Assembly (NCBI RefSeq): GCF_001984155.1 | Contig: NZ_MTQO01000053.1 | Location: 682,001 to 746,000 of the forward strand | From: Actinosynnema sp. ALI-1.44 | GTDB taxonomy: Bacteria > Actinomycetota > Actinomycetes > Mycobacteriales > Pseudonocardiaceae | DNA length: 64,000 nucleotides | Reading direction: 5' to 3' | Shown: piece by piece, positions 51,790-60,174 of the stretch | How the letters are laid out: every line of letters starts with the position of its first letter | Position numbering within the stretch: the first letter of the stretch is position 1 | Notes under the pieces: model-generated | Seen by the model: only the letters and a program-made list of their open reading frames with translations | Database searches by the model: none | What the model was told of the DNA's origin: nothing | Made by a program: the position numbers and the translations under genes

Positions 51790-52968
51790 GTGACCGCACC
51801 GGCCTACCTGGCCTTGTCGATCTGCGCACTGCTGATCGGCGGCATCGTCGGTTACCTCCTCGGACGGGCTCGCAGCCGCAAAACGGCGCGCAAGCCGTCC
51901 GGGCCGACGGTGGCCGACCTCATCCAGCGCCTTGTCCACGACTCCCACAACGGCGTAGCCGTCGTGAACCCGTTCGGCGGAGTCGTCCTCTTCAACCCGC
52001 GAGCCGACGCGCTCGGTGTCGTGTCGAACAACAGACTCGACGACCGGGCCCGCCTGGCGGCGGAGGGGGTGGCCGAGAGCGGCGAGGCCGTCGAGATCGA
52101 CCTGATGCCGCTGGAGACGCGAGGCAGGCAACCATCGGCCGTCCGCGCCGAGATCCGGCCGCTGGTCGACGGCTTCACCGTGGTCGACGCCTCCGACGAG
52201 TCCGAGTCCGTCCGGCTGGAGGCGACCAGGCGCGACTTCGTGGCCAACGTCAGCCACGAGCTCAAGACCCCGGTCGGCGCGATGGCCCTGCTGGCGGAGG
52301 CCCTGCTGGACGCGACCGACGACGTCGAACAGGTCCGCAGCTTCGGCAGCAAGATCCTGCGCGAGGCGACCAGGCTGGGCACGCTCGTCACCGAACTGAT
52401 CGCGTTGTCGCGGCTGACCGGCGCGGAGAAGCTGCCCGAGCTCAACTCGGTCGACGTGGACGGGGTCGTCCAGGAGGCGCTCGGCCGGACCACGCTCACC
52501 CTTGAGCACAGCGGTGTGGAGATCGCCACGGACGAACCGAGCGGCCTGCTCGTCGACGGCGACCGCACGCTGCTGGTCACCGCGTTGAGCAACCTGCTGG
52601 AGAACGCCGTGGCGTACTCGTCGCCCGGCAGTCCGGTGTCGATCAGCAGGCGGATGCACGACGGGTATGTCGAGATCGCCGTGACCGACCGCGGCATCGG
52701 CATCGCCGAAGACCACCAGCAGCGCGTGTTCGAACGGTTCTACCGGGTGGACAAGGCCCGCTCGCGCGTCACCGGCGGGACGGGCCTGGGCCTCGCGATC
52801 GTCAAGCACGTGGCCGCCAACCACGGCGGTGAGGTCAAGCTGTGGAGCAAGCCGGGGACGGGCTCCACGTTCACCCTGCGGATCCCGGCACGACGGGTCA
52901 ACGGGGACAAGGTTCTCGCGCGGGTACCCGCGCCGAGTGCGGAAATCGGAACTGGAGGAGCGCTGTGA
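51790..52968 (+). CDS. senX3: Two-component sensor histidine kinase SenX3
   Basis: 392 residues. One N-terminal membrane helix (LALSICALLIGGIVGYLLG) precedes a PAS-type sensor (about 45-140). The dimerisation/phosphoacceptor domain has His at about 156 in NVSHELKTPVGAM. The HATPase has N-box LLENAVAYS and G-boxes DRGIGIAEDHQQRVFERFYR and GGTGLGLAIVKH. In mycobacteria SenX3 with RegX3 answers phosphate limitation. The GTG lies 6 bases after TACCAT (51778-51783), a leaderless layout. regX3 overlaps by GTGA. Confidence 0.93.
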   Translation: MTAPAYLALSICALLIGGIVGYLLGRARSRKTARKPSGPTVADLIQRLVHDSHNGVAVVNPFGGVVLFNPRADALGVVSNNRLDDRARLAAEGVAESGEAVEIDLMPLETRGRQPSAVRAEIRPLVDGFTVVDASDESESVRLEATRRDFVANVSHELKTPVGAMALLAEALLDATDDVEQVRSFGSKILREATRLGTLVTELIALSRLTGAEKLPELNSVDVDGVVQEALGRTTLTLEHSGVEIATDEPSGLLVDGDRTLLVTALSNLLENAVAYSSPGSPVSISRRMHDGYVEIAVTDRGIGIAEDHQQRVFERFYRVDKARSRVTGGTGLGLAIVKHVAANHGGEVKLWSKPGTGSTFTLRIPARRVNGDKVLARVPAPSAEIGTGGAL

Positions 52969-53654
52969 CGAGGGTTCTCATTGTCGAGGACGAGGAGTCC
53001 TTCGCCGACCCCCTTGCCTTCCTGCTGCGCAAGGAGGGCTTCACCGCGGCCGTGGCGGGCACGGGCCAGCAGGCGCTCGAGGAGTTCGACCGCAACGGGG
53101 CGGACATCGTGCTGCTCGACCTGATGCTGCCGGGCATGAGCGGCACGGACGTGTGCAAGGCGCTGCGCCAACGCTCCGCCGTCCCCGTGATCATGGTCAC
53201 GGCCCGCGACAGTGAGATCGACAAGGTCGTCGGCCTCGAACTGGGCGCCGACGACTACGTCACCAAGCCCTACTCGGCCCGTGAGCTGATCGCGCGCGTG
53301 CGCGCCGTGCTGAGGCGTGGCGGCGAGGGCGGCGCCGAGGGCGAGCTGCTGCCGCAGGTCCTGGCGGCAGGCCCGGTCCGGATGGACGTCGAGCGGCACG
53401 TGGTGACTGTGGACGGCGCCGAGGTGTCGTTGCCGCTCAAGGAGTTCGACCTGCTCGAGTACCTGCTGCGCAACGTCGGCCGGGTGCTGACCCGCGGCCA
53501 GCTGATCGACCGGGTGTGGGGAGCCGACTACGTCGGTGACACCAAGACGCTCGACGTGCACGTCAAGCGGTTGCGCTCGAAGATCGAACCGGACCCGTCG
53601 TCCCCGCGGCACCTGGTCACTGTCCGAGGGCTCGGGTACAAGTTCGAGTCCTGA
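52965..53654 (+). CDS. regX3: Two-component response regulator RegX3 (OmpR/PhoB type)
   Basis: 229 residues. Receiver domain with acidic pocket VEDEE, phospho-acceptor Asp at about 52 in VLLDLMLPG, Thr in MVTARDS and Lys in YVTKPYS. Winged-helix effector with [29 protein letters not shown] and [18 protein letters not shown] (in pieces). The GTG overlaps the senX3 stop and follows GGAGGAG. Regulates phosphate-responsive genes in relatives. Confidence 0.94.
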   Translation: MTRVLIVEDEESFADPLAFLLRKEGFTAAVAGTGQQALEEFDRNGADIVLLDLMLPGMSGTDVCKALRQRSAVPVIMVTARDSEIDKVVGLELGADDYVTKPYSARELIARVRAVLRRGGEGGAEGELLPQVLAAGPVRMDVERHVVTVDGAEVSLPLKEFDLLEYLLRNVGRVLTRGQLIDRVWGADYVGDTKTLDVHVKRLRSKIEPDPSSPRHLVTVRGLGYKFES

Positions 53655-53704
53655 CGAGCATGTGCCAGGCGGGCCGTTCCCACCGCCAGGTAACGTTTCG
53701 GTTT

Positions 53705-54634
53705 ATGCGCCTTGGCGTACTGGATGTCGGTTCCAACACCGTCCACCTCCTCGTGGTGGACGCGCACCGTGGTGCCCACCCGCTCCCGGCGCGTTCCGAG
53801 AAGACGGTGTTGCGGCTGGCCGAGCGCATCACCAAGGCAGGCGACCTGTCGAAACACGGCGCAGACGAGCTGGTGCGCACCGTGGCGACGGCCAAGCGGT
53901 CGGCGGCCGAACTCGGCTGCGAGGACTTGATGGCGTTCGCCACATCCGCCGTCCGCGAGGCCGACAACGCTGTTGGCGTACTCGAACGTGTACGCAACGA
54001 GACCGGTGTGCACCTGCAGGTGCTGTCCGGTGAGGACGAGGCGAGGCTCACATTCCTCGCCGCCCGCCGGTGGTACGGCTGGTCCGCGGGCAGGCTGCTG
54101 GTGCTCGACATCGGTGGCGGCTCGCTGGAACTGGCGGTCGGCCGGGACGAGAATCCGGATCGAGCGATCTCCGTGCCGCTCGGCGCGGGCAGGCTGACCA
54201 GGACCCGGTTCCGCGGCGACCCGCCCACCCGCGACGAGATCGCCGAGACAGCGGGCTGGCTGGAAGATCAGCTTGCGCCGGTGGCCAAGAAGATGCTCAA
54301 GTACGGCGAACCCGATCGGGTGGTCGCGACGTCGAAGACCTTCCGGTCACTGGCGAGACTCACCGGTGCCGCGCCATCCTCGTCGGGACCACGGGTGCGC
54401 CGGGTGCTCACCGACGCCGGCTTGCGCCAGTTGCTCGCGTTCATCTCCAGGATGTCCGCGCACGACCTGGCCGAGCTGGAGGGCGTGAGCGCGAGCCGGG
54501 CGCACCAGTTGGTCGCGGGCGCGCTTGTGGCACAGGCCACGATGCGCGCGTTAGGACAGCCGGAACTGGAGATCTGCCCGTGGGCTTTGCGCGAAGGTGT
54601 CATCCTGCGGCGGTTGGACCAGGAGCCGAAATGA
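53705..54634 (+). CDS. Ppx/GppA family exopolyphosphatase
   Basis: 309 residues. The actin-like ATPase core shows [16 protein letters not shown] (phosphate 1), [18 protein letters not shown] with the catalytic Glu, and [12 protein letters not shown] (phosphate 2). The HD-like C-terminal extension of larger Ppx is absent, so it is the short actinobacterial type (Rv0496-like). It degrades polyphosphate or pppGpp. The ATG at 53705 sits 8 bases after TAACGT. Being next to senX3-regX3, it fits phosphate metabolism. Confidence 0.9.
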   Translation: MRLGVLDVGSNTVHLLVVDAHRGAHPLPARSEKTVLRLAERITKAGDLSKHGADELVRTVATAKRSAAELGCEDLMAFATSAVREADNAVGVLERVRNETGVHLQVLSGEDEARLTFLAARRWYGWSAGRLLVLDIGGGSLELAVGRDENPDRAISVPLGAGRLTRTRFRGDPPTRDEIAETAGWLEDQLAPVAKKMLKYGEPDRVVATSKTFRSLARLTGAAPSSSGPRVRRVLTDAGLRQLLAFISRMSAHDLAELEGVSASRAHQLVAGALVAQATMRALGQPELEICPWALREGVILRRLDQEPK

Positions 54635-54683
54635 CAACGCGGAGCACTGGACTGTTGCGCCCGCATTGGGCACGGTGGAGGAG

Positions 54684-55994
54684 ATGACTCGAGGAGAGGA
54701 AGGCCCGGAGCGCAACCAGCGCACGGTGGCAGAGCTGCTCGCCAAGTACGGCGGCAGCTCCGAGGAGGCCGCGCCGCCGAGACGGCGCCGCCGCCGTGCC
54801 GATGACGCCGAGGAGACCGCTCCCCAGGCCATCATCGACCGGGTCATGTCCGACAGCGGCAACCTGCCGAGGATCCCGGCGGAGGAGCCACCCGCCCCGG
54901 CCGGCCGACGTCCGCCGCCGCCCGTGACCGGCCGGAGGCGGTCCGGTCCCGGCCACCAGTCGTCGGCGCAGCTGCCGCTGCCCAAGCCGCAACCGCAGGC
55001 GCCGTCGCCCGCGGCGCAGCCGACCCAGCGGCAGATGCCGCCGGTTCCGCCGCCGCCCGGCACAGCGGAGCGGCGTCAGCCGACCGAGCAACGCAGGCTG
55101 CCCCAGAACCCGGCCCAGGGCTCGGTGCAGAACTCGCAGTCGATACCGCGCCCGAAGCCGCAACCACCGGGCCCGCAGGGCCAACAGAGCGCGCAGTGGC
55201 CGACGCCACCGCCGATGGCCCCACCGCCGCCCGCTGCCGAGGCGGGTGGCCTCGCCGCGCGTCTCGACGGCCGTCAGGACAGCCGCGCGGACATGCGCCC
55301 GCCGGTCGATCAGCCGCCGATGCCCATGGAGGGCGTCACCGAGCAGATGCCCCGCATCCCGGACGAGCTGCCGCCGGGACCGTCAGGCGGTCCGGGTACC
55401 CGCACGGGCCAGCACCCCGCGCCGCACCGCGTCGCACGGACCCAGCGGTCCATGCCGATGCCCCAGCCGGGCTTCCCGCCTCAGGAGTTCCCGCCGCAGG
55501 AGTTCCCGCAGCACGAACCGGACGAGCAGGACAACTACCCGACCGAGTTCCACGGTTTCAAGCCGGTCGGCGGGGACCAGTCGACGCAGTTCGTCGAGGG
55601 CATCGAACGCGAGGAGGACGACGAGTACGACTCGCGTCCGTCGATGCCGTCGATCGAGCACGACGAGCCGCTCGTCGCGGACGACGACTTCGACGACCTC
55701 GACGAGGACGAAGCCGAGGACAAGCCCGAGTCGCCGGTCAAGGAATGGCTGTCCATGGCCGGGCAGCTCGCGATCGGCGTGGTCGGCGGTGCCGCGCTCT
55801 GGCTCGGCTTCAACTGGCTGTGGGGCAAGCTGCCCGCGGCCGCGCTGGTCGTCGCGCTGGTCGTGATCGTCGGTCTGGTCTGGGTGGTCCGCAAGATCCG
55901 GCGCGCCGACGACCTGCAGACCACGGTCCTGACAGTGCTCGTCGGCCTGGTCGTCACGGTCTCGCCCGCAGCCATGCTGCTGCTCAACAAGTAG
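54684..55994 (+). CDS. Proline-rich membrane protein (Rv0497-like)
   Basis: 436 residues. The N-terminus carries a conserved RTVAELLAKYGGSSEEAAPPRRRRRRADD-type segment (in pieces). A 230-residue Pro/Gln/Arg-rich disordered region is followed by an acidic stretch (near residues 310-355). Two or three C-terminal helices follow (LAIGVVGGAALWLGFNWLWG and AAALVVALVVIVGLVWVV, LVGLVVTVSPAAMLLL). No catalytic motif. Mycobacterial Rv0497 has the same layout and position. ATG 54684 with GGAGG close by; the sugar-isomerase gene starts inside its stop (TAGTG). Confidence 0.8.
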   Translation: MTRGEEGPERNQRTVAELLAKYGGSSEEAAPPRRRRRRADDAEETAPQAIIDRVMSDSGNLPRIPAEEPPAPAGRRPPPPVTGRRRSGPGHQSSAQLPLPKPQPQAPSPAAQPTQRQMPPVPPPPGTAERRQPTEQRRLPQNPAQGSVQNSQSIPRPKPQPPGPQGQQSAQWPTPPPMAPPPPAAEAGGLAARLDGRQDSRADMRPPVDQPPMPMEGVTEQMPRIPDELPPGPSGGPGTRTGQHPAPHRVARTQRSMPMPQPGFPPQEFPPQEFPQHEPDEQDNYPTEFHGFKPVGGDQSTQFVEGIEREEDDEYDSRPSMPSIEHDEPLVADDDFDDLDEDEAEDKPESPVKEWLSMAGQLAIGVVGGAALWLGFNWLWGKLPAAALVVALVVIVGLVWVVRKIRRADDLQTTVLTVLVGLVVTVSPAAMLLLNK

Positions 55995-56794
55995 TGGGCC
56001 GCATCCCGGTCGGGCTGTCGACGGCGTCGGTGTGGCCGCAGAACGCGGCCGCCGGGTTCCAGATCGCGGGCGCGCTCGGCTACGACGGCGTCGAGGTGAT
56101 GGTCTGGGCGGACGCGATCAGCCAGGACGTGGACGCGTTGCGGCGCTGCGCCCGCAACCACGGCGTGCCCGTGCTCGCGGTGCACGCGCCGTGTTTGCTG
56201 ATCACGCAACGGATCTGGTCGCCGGACCCGGAGGTGCGGCTGCGCCGTGCGGTGGAGGCGGCGACGGACCTGAACGCGCCGACCGTCGTCGTGCACCCGC
56301 CGTTCCGGTGGCAGCGTCGTTACGCCGACAAGTTCCCGGACCTGGTGGCGTCGCTGGAGGACGAATCGGGTGTGGCGATCGCGGTGGAGAACATGTTCCC
56401 GGTCAAACCGTTGGCCCGCGCGAGAAGCGTGTCGGCGTTCAAGCCGTCGATCGACCCGACCGAAGCCGGGCACCGGCACTACACACTGGACCTGTCGCAC
56501 ACAGCCGCCGCGCAGGAGGACGCGATGGCGTTGGCGAAGCGGATGGGCCGGGGACTCAGGCACGTGCACCTCGCGGACGGCACGGGCGCTCCGCGGGACG
56601 AGCACCTGATCCCCGGGCACGGCACCCAGCCGTGCGACCAGGTCTGTGAAACGTTGGCAGCAAACGGTTTCGACGGCCAAGTGGTACTGGAGATCAATAC
56701 CCGCAACGCGCGCAGCCCCGCCGAACGGGCCAAGGACCTCGCCGAATCGCTCCTTTTCGCACGTCTGCACCTGGACGCCGGCGAGAACCGTTAA
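55994..56794 (+). CDS. Sugar phosphate isomerase/epimerase-like TIM barrel (Rv0498-like)
   Basis: 266 residues of the AP endonuclease 2/xylose isomerase-like superfamily. Beta-strand residues are VGLSTASVWPQNAAAGF, VEVMVW, VLAVHAPC, VVVHPPFRW, AVENMFPV and TLDLSHTA, with RHVHLADGTG and VLEINT for metal ligands (Glu, Asp, His, Glu). Likely a metal-dependent isomerase or epimerase; substrate unknown. The GTG start shares a base with the stop of the previous gene. Matches Rv0498 in position. Confidence 0.83.
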   Translation: MGRIPVGLSTASVWPQNAAAGFQIAGALGYDGVEVMVWADAISQDVDALRRCARNHGVPVLAVHAPCLLITQRIWSPDPEVRLRRAVEAATDLNAPTVVVHPPFRWQRRYADKFPDLVASLEDESGVAIAVENMFPVKPLARARSVSAFKPSIDPTEAGHRHYTLDLSHTAAAQEDAMALAKRMGRGLRHVHLADGTGAPRDEHLIPGHGTQPCDQVCETLAANGFDGQVVLEINTRNARSPAERAKDLAESLLFARLHLDAGENR

Positions 56795-56896
56795 CTGTTC
56801 GCGCATTCGCCCGGATGCCTGATTGACACTGGATCACCTGCGTACAAAAGGGATACGGCCGAAAGTGATCTTGGTACGTGGTCGTAGAGTCTGTTC

Positions 56897-57814
56897 GTGC
56901 ACCCGCTGCGATCGCTGATCCTCGCGGCGGCCGGCAACGACGCGATCCGTCGTCTGGTGGCCACCGCTCCGGTCAGCCGAGAAGTCGTCCGGCGGTTCGT
57001 CGCGGGCGAGCGGACAGCCGACGCGATCCGCGTGACGCGGGAAATCGCCGCGTCCGGCCGTTGCGTCACGCTCGACCACCTCGGCGAGGACGTGGCCGAT
57101 GCGGCACAGGCCAACCGGAACGTGCGCGCCTACACGGATCTGCTGGACGCGCTGCACGCGGAAGGACTCACGGCCAGAGCCGAGGTGAGCGTGAAGCTCT
57201 CCGCCGTCGGCCAGAAACTCGACGAACGGCTCGCGCTGGACAATGCGTCGCGCGTATGTGCCGCCGCGGAACAATGCGGCACCACGGTCACGCTGGACAT
57301 GGAGGACCACACAACCACCGAATCGACTCTGCGTGTGCTGCGCGAGTTGCGCCGCAGCTGGCCGTCGACAGGCGCCGTGCTGCAGAGTTGCCTGCGGCGT
57401 GCGCTGGCTGACTGCGAGGCGCTCGCGGACAGCCGGGTCCGGCTGGTGAAGGGCGCTTACGCGGAACCGGAGTCAGTCGCGTTCGACGGTCACGAGGTGG
57501 ATCGGAACTACGTGCGTTGTGTGAACGCACTCCTTTCCGGCGATGGGTACCCGATGTTCGCAACCCACGATCCCCGTCTGGTGCGTATTGTCGCTGAACG
57601 GGCGCGTTGGTATGACCGGAAGCCGGGAACCTACGAGTACCAAATGCTTTTCGGAGTCCGGCAGGACGAACAGCGCCGGCTGGCCAGGGAGGGGGAGACA
57701 GTGCGGGTATACGTGCCCTATGGCTCTCAGTGGTACGGGTATTTGATGCGCCGATTGGCCGAAAGACCGGCCAACACAGCATTTTTCGCGCGTGCACTGG
57801 TCAGCCATTCGTGA
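56897..57814 (+). CDS. Proline dehydrogenase
   Basis: 305 residues, the compact PutB/ProDH type. The flavin and substrate site is shown by AEVSVKLSAVGQ, LDMEDHTTT, RLVKGAYAEPESVAF and the C-terminal YGSQWYGYLMRRLAERPAN. It oxidises proline to pyrroline-5-carboxylate. No P5C dehydrogenase gene is adjacent. It is a neighbour of proC, which runs the reverse reaction, with a thioesterase gene between. The GTG at 56897 lies 6 bases after TAGAGT, so leaderless. The last 3 bases overlap the GTGA of a possible thioesterase start. Confidence 0.9.
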   Translation: MHPLRSLILAAAGNDAIRRLVATAPVSREVVRRFVAGERTADAIRVTREIAASGRCVTLDHLGEDVADAAQANRNVRAYTDLLDALHAEGLTARAEVSVKLSAVGQKLDERLALDNASRVCAAAEQCGTTVTLDMEDHTTTESTLRVLRELRRSWPSTGAVLQSCLRRALADCEALADSRVRLVKGAYAEPESVAFDGHEVDRNYVRCVNALLSGDGYPMFATHDPRLVRIVAERARWYDRKPGTYEYQMLFGVRQDEQRRLAREGETVRVYVPYGSQWYGYLMRRLAERPANTAFFARALVSHS

Positions 57815-57831
57815 ACGGGCGTGGAAGCAAC

Positions 57832-58638
57832 GTGATCTCGTTCAGTACAGCCGCAGCCATCCGCCCACTGGGCGATGGCACATTCACCGCGGAATTGCCG
57901 GCCGAATGGACAGTCGGTGGCAAACCGCACGGTGGTTTCCTGCTCGCGCTGCTCGCCAAGACGGCGGTCGCGCTGCACACAGGCAACGGCACACCGCTCG
58001 TGGACCCGCTCGCGGTCAGTGCCCAGTTCCTGCACTCGCCCGGTGTCGGCCCGGCCCTGCTGCGCACCGAGGTGCGCAAGACAGGCAGGCAGGCGACCGT
58101 GGTCGCGGTCAATCTCGAGCAACGCGGCCGCAGCTGCGTCGAGGCCGTGATCACCACAGGCCGCCTGCCCCGTGACCGCGCGGCGTGGACGGACCTGCCC
58201 AACCAACCGGCCGAGCCGCCCGGCAACGCGATCGACATCTCGAACCTGCCGTCGGCGTCGATGTTCCGGCTGACCGAGGGCTGCGACGTCCGCCTGGACC
58301 CGTCCGGCGCGGGCTTCCTGCACGGGCACGTCGGCGACCCGCTGCGGCTGCGGCTGTGGGCCAGGCCACGCGGCGAGCACGCGGATCCGTTGTTCGCGCT
58401 CGTCGCCGGTGACATCTCGATGCCGGTCACGTTCAACCTCGGCCGCATGGGGTGGTCTCCCGCCGTGCAGCTGACCGCGTTGCTGCGGTCCAGGCCCGCG
58501 CCGGGCTGGCTGCGCATCCAGGTCGACTGCCGCGCCGTGCACGGCGCGTGGTTCGACTCGGACGCCACCGTGGTGGACTCGACCGGTCGCCTGGTGTGCC
58601 AGGCACGGCAGCTGGCCCTGACAGCGACAACGGGCTGA
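57832..58638 (+). CDS. Acyl-CoA thioesterase family protein (TesB-like)
   Basis: 268 residues made of two hotdog domains. The first has LPAEWTVGGKPHGGFLLALLAKTAV, where the family Asn/His-Gly-Gly motif is HGG. The second has MFRLTEGCDVRLDPSG and a C-terminal CRAVHGAWFDSDATVVDSTGRLVCQARQL (in pieces). Members hydrolyse acyl-CoA. The GTG at 57832 has a weak GGAAG before it; a GTG at 57811, overlapping the previous stop, is an alternative start. Sits between proline dehydrogenase and proC. Confidence 0.78.
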   Translation: MISFSTAAAIRPLGDGTFTAELPAEWTVGGKPHGGFLLALLAKTAVALHTGNGTPLVDPLAVSAQFLHSPGVGPALLRTEVRKTGRQATVVAVNLEQRGRSCVEAVITTGRLPRDRAAWTDLPNQPAEPPGNAIDISNLPSASMFRLTEGCDVRLDPSGAGFLHGHVGDPLRLRLWARPRGEHADPLFALVAGDISMPVTFNLGRMGWSPAVQLTALLRSRPAPGWLRIQVDCRAVHGAWFDSDATVVDSTGRLVCQARQLALTATTG

Positions 58639-58657
58639 TCTGGCACGCTAATGGGTC

Positions 58658-59467
58658 ATGACGACCATCGCTGTGCTGGGGGCTGGCAAGATCGGTGAGG
58701 CGCTGCTGTCCGGGTTGTTGTCCGGTGGGCGCAGCCCGGACGAGCTGCTGTTCACCGAGCGCTACGAGGAGCGCGCGGTGGCGCTGAGCAAGCAGTACGG
58801 CGTCCGGGCGGTGGACGTGCCGACCGCGGCGCTCGAGGCCGACGTGCTCGTGGTCGCCGTCAAGCCGCAGGACATCGACCCGGTGCTGGAGGAGCTCGCG
58901 CCGGTCGTGAGCGATCGCAACCTCGTCGTGTCGCTCTGTGCCGGCCTGCCCACGTCGTTGTACGAGCGCAAGCTGCCCGACAGCGTGCCGGTGGTGCGCG
59001 TGATGCCGAACACGCCGATGCTGGTCGGTCAGGCGATGAGCGTGATCTCCGCGGGCAAGCACGCCCAGCAGCGGCACCTCGAGCTGGTCGAGGAGCTGTT
59101 GTCCACGGTCGGCGAGGTGATCAGGGTGCCCGAGGCGCAGCAGGACGCGGTCACGGCACTGTCCGGTTCCGGCCCGGCCTACTTCTTCTACCTGGTCGAG
59201 GCCATGATCGACGCGGGCATCCTGCTCGGCATCCCGCGCAACGTCGCCGAGAAGCTGATCATCCAGTCGGCCGTCGGCGCGGCGACGATGATGGCCGAGA
59301 CGGGCACGCACCCGGTGATCCTGCGTGAGGCCGTCACGTCACCCGCGGGCACCACGATCATGGCCATCCGCGAGCTCGAGCGACACGGTGTGCGCGCCGC
59401 GTTGCTCGCCGCGATCGAGGCCGCGCGGGATCGTTCCCAGGAGCTGGGCAAGGCCCACGAGGGTTGA
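58658..59467 (+). CDS. proC: Pyrroline-5-carboxylate reductase
   Basis: 269 residues. NADPH-binding IAVLGAGKIGEALLSGLL, the strand VLVVAVKPQD, and MPNTPMLVGQAMSVIS. The family signature near the end is VTSPAGTTIMAIRELERHGVRAAL. It makes proline from pyrroline-5-carboxylate. ATG at 58658. Homologous to mycobacterial Rv0500. The helix-turn-helix gene follows after 150 bases. Confidence 0.94.
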   Translation: MTTIAVLGAGKIGEALLSGLLSGGRSPDELLFTERYEERAVALSKQYGVRAVDVPTAALEADVLVVAVKPQDIDPVLEELAPVVSDRNLVVSLCAGLPTSLYERKLPDSVPVVRVMPNTPMLVGQAMSVISAGKHAQQRHLELVEELLSTVGEVIRVPEAQQDAVTALSGSGPAYFFYLVEAMIDAGILLGIPRNVAEKLIIQSAVGAATMMAETGTHPVILREAVTSPAGTTIMAIRELERHGVRAALLAAIEAARDRSQELGKAHEG

Positions 59468-59618
59468 CTCGGCGTGTCTGCCCGCCGGTATGCACAAACG
59501 CGTTTGGCGGGTCGCATGTGTCACACGTGTCCCGCTACTCTCTGGAGAAGCACGTGCGTGTCGATACTGTCGATGGGGAAGATCGGCAGCGCGACGCGTG
59601 GCTAAGGACGCGTGAACC

Positions 59619-59834
59619 ATGCCGACCAACAACAGAAGTGAGCCGACTTCGATCACCCAGGTCCAGTTCCTGACGGTGGCCGAGGTCGCCAAGATGATGC
59701 GGGTCTCGAAGATGACCGTCTACCGGCTCGTGCACTCCGGCGAGCTGCCGGCCGTGCGGGTCGGGAAGTCGTTCCGGGTGCCGGAAAAAGCTGTCCACAC
59801 CTACCTCGAGAACGCCTACTTCGACGCTGGATGA
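59619..59834 (+). CDS. Helix-turn-helix (BldC/excisionase-like) DNA-binding protein
   Basis: 71 residues. MerR-like winged HTH: FLTVAEVAKMMRVSKMTVYRLVHSGELPAVRVGKSFRVPE (in pieces), the same pattern as BldC and Rv0500A. BldC controls development in Streptomyces by cooperative binding to direct repeats. Not an active excisionase; no integrase is near. TACTCT (59536-59541) may be its -10. ATG at 59619. Confidence 0.88.
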   Translation: MPTNNRSEPTSITQVQFLTVAEVAKMMRVSKMTVYRLVHSGELPAVRVGKSFRVPEKAVHTYLENAYFDAG

Positions 59835-59936
59835 GGGAGCTCGGTGACCGCCGGGTAAACTCGGCGGTCGCTGCGTGTGCCCTGATGTGGCCCTGCGCGG
59901 ATACGAACCAATCGACAGGTAAGGCGAGGACCCCGT

Positions 59937-60038
59937 ATGGGCTCGGTTATCAAGAAGCGCCGCAAGCGCATGTCCAAGAAGAAGCACCGCAAGCTGCTGC
60001 GCAAGACCAGGCACGCGCGTCGCAAGCAGGGCAAGTGA
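59937..60038 (+). CDS. Small basic protein of the bTHX/AURKAIP1-COX24 type
   Basis: 33 residues, [19 protein letters not shown] followed by [14 protein letters not shown]. It is almost all Lys and Arg, matching the 30S-associated actinobacterial protein (Rv0500B-like). A good Shine-Dalgarno (GAGGA, 59926-59930) precedes the ATG. Very short genes like this are often left out of annotations. Expected to bind rRNA in the ribosome head. Confidence 0.9.
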   Translation: MGSVIKKRRKRMSKKKHRKLLRKTRHARRKQGK

Positions 60039-60042
60039 CCCC

Positions 60043-60054
60043 CGGTCTAGACCG
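60043..60054. promoter_or_regulatory. 12-bp palindrome with dre-like core
   Basis: CGGTCTAGACCG is perfectly palindromic and has the GGTCTAGACC core of DasR sites. It lies between the 33-residue basic protein gene and the epimerase gene, upstream of a TAGGCT -10-like box (60135-60140). It could be a second DasR site, or part of a terminator hairpin. Confidence 0.45.
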
Positions 60055-60174
60055 ATCGGGTGAGAATCGCAAAACCCTGTGTGACCTGCGTTAACACCTC
60101 GTATCTCCGGGCCGGTTCAGGCACCTGGGCCAGGTAGGCTACCGGCGGTCAGTTGCGCCTGTAGAGGGGATCGA

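Noticed and set aside
59619-59834. Prophage excisionase suggested by the HTH fold
   Set aside because: No integrase or att site is near. The same gene sits after proC in other actinobacteria and resembles BldC.
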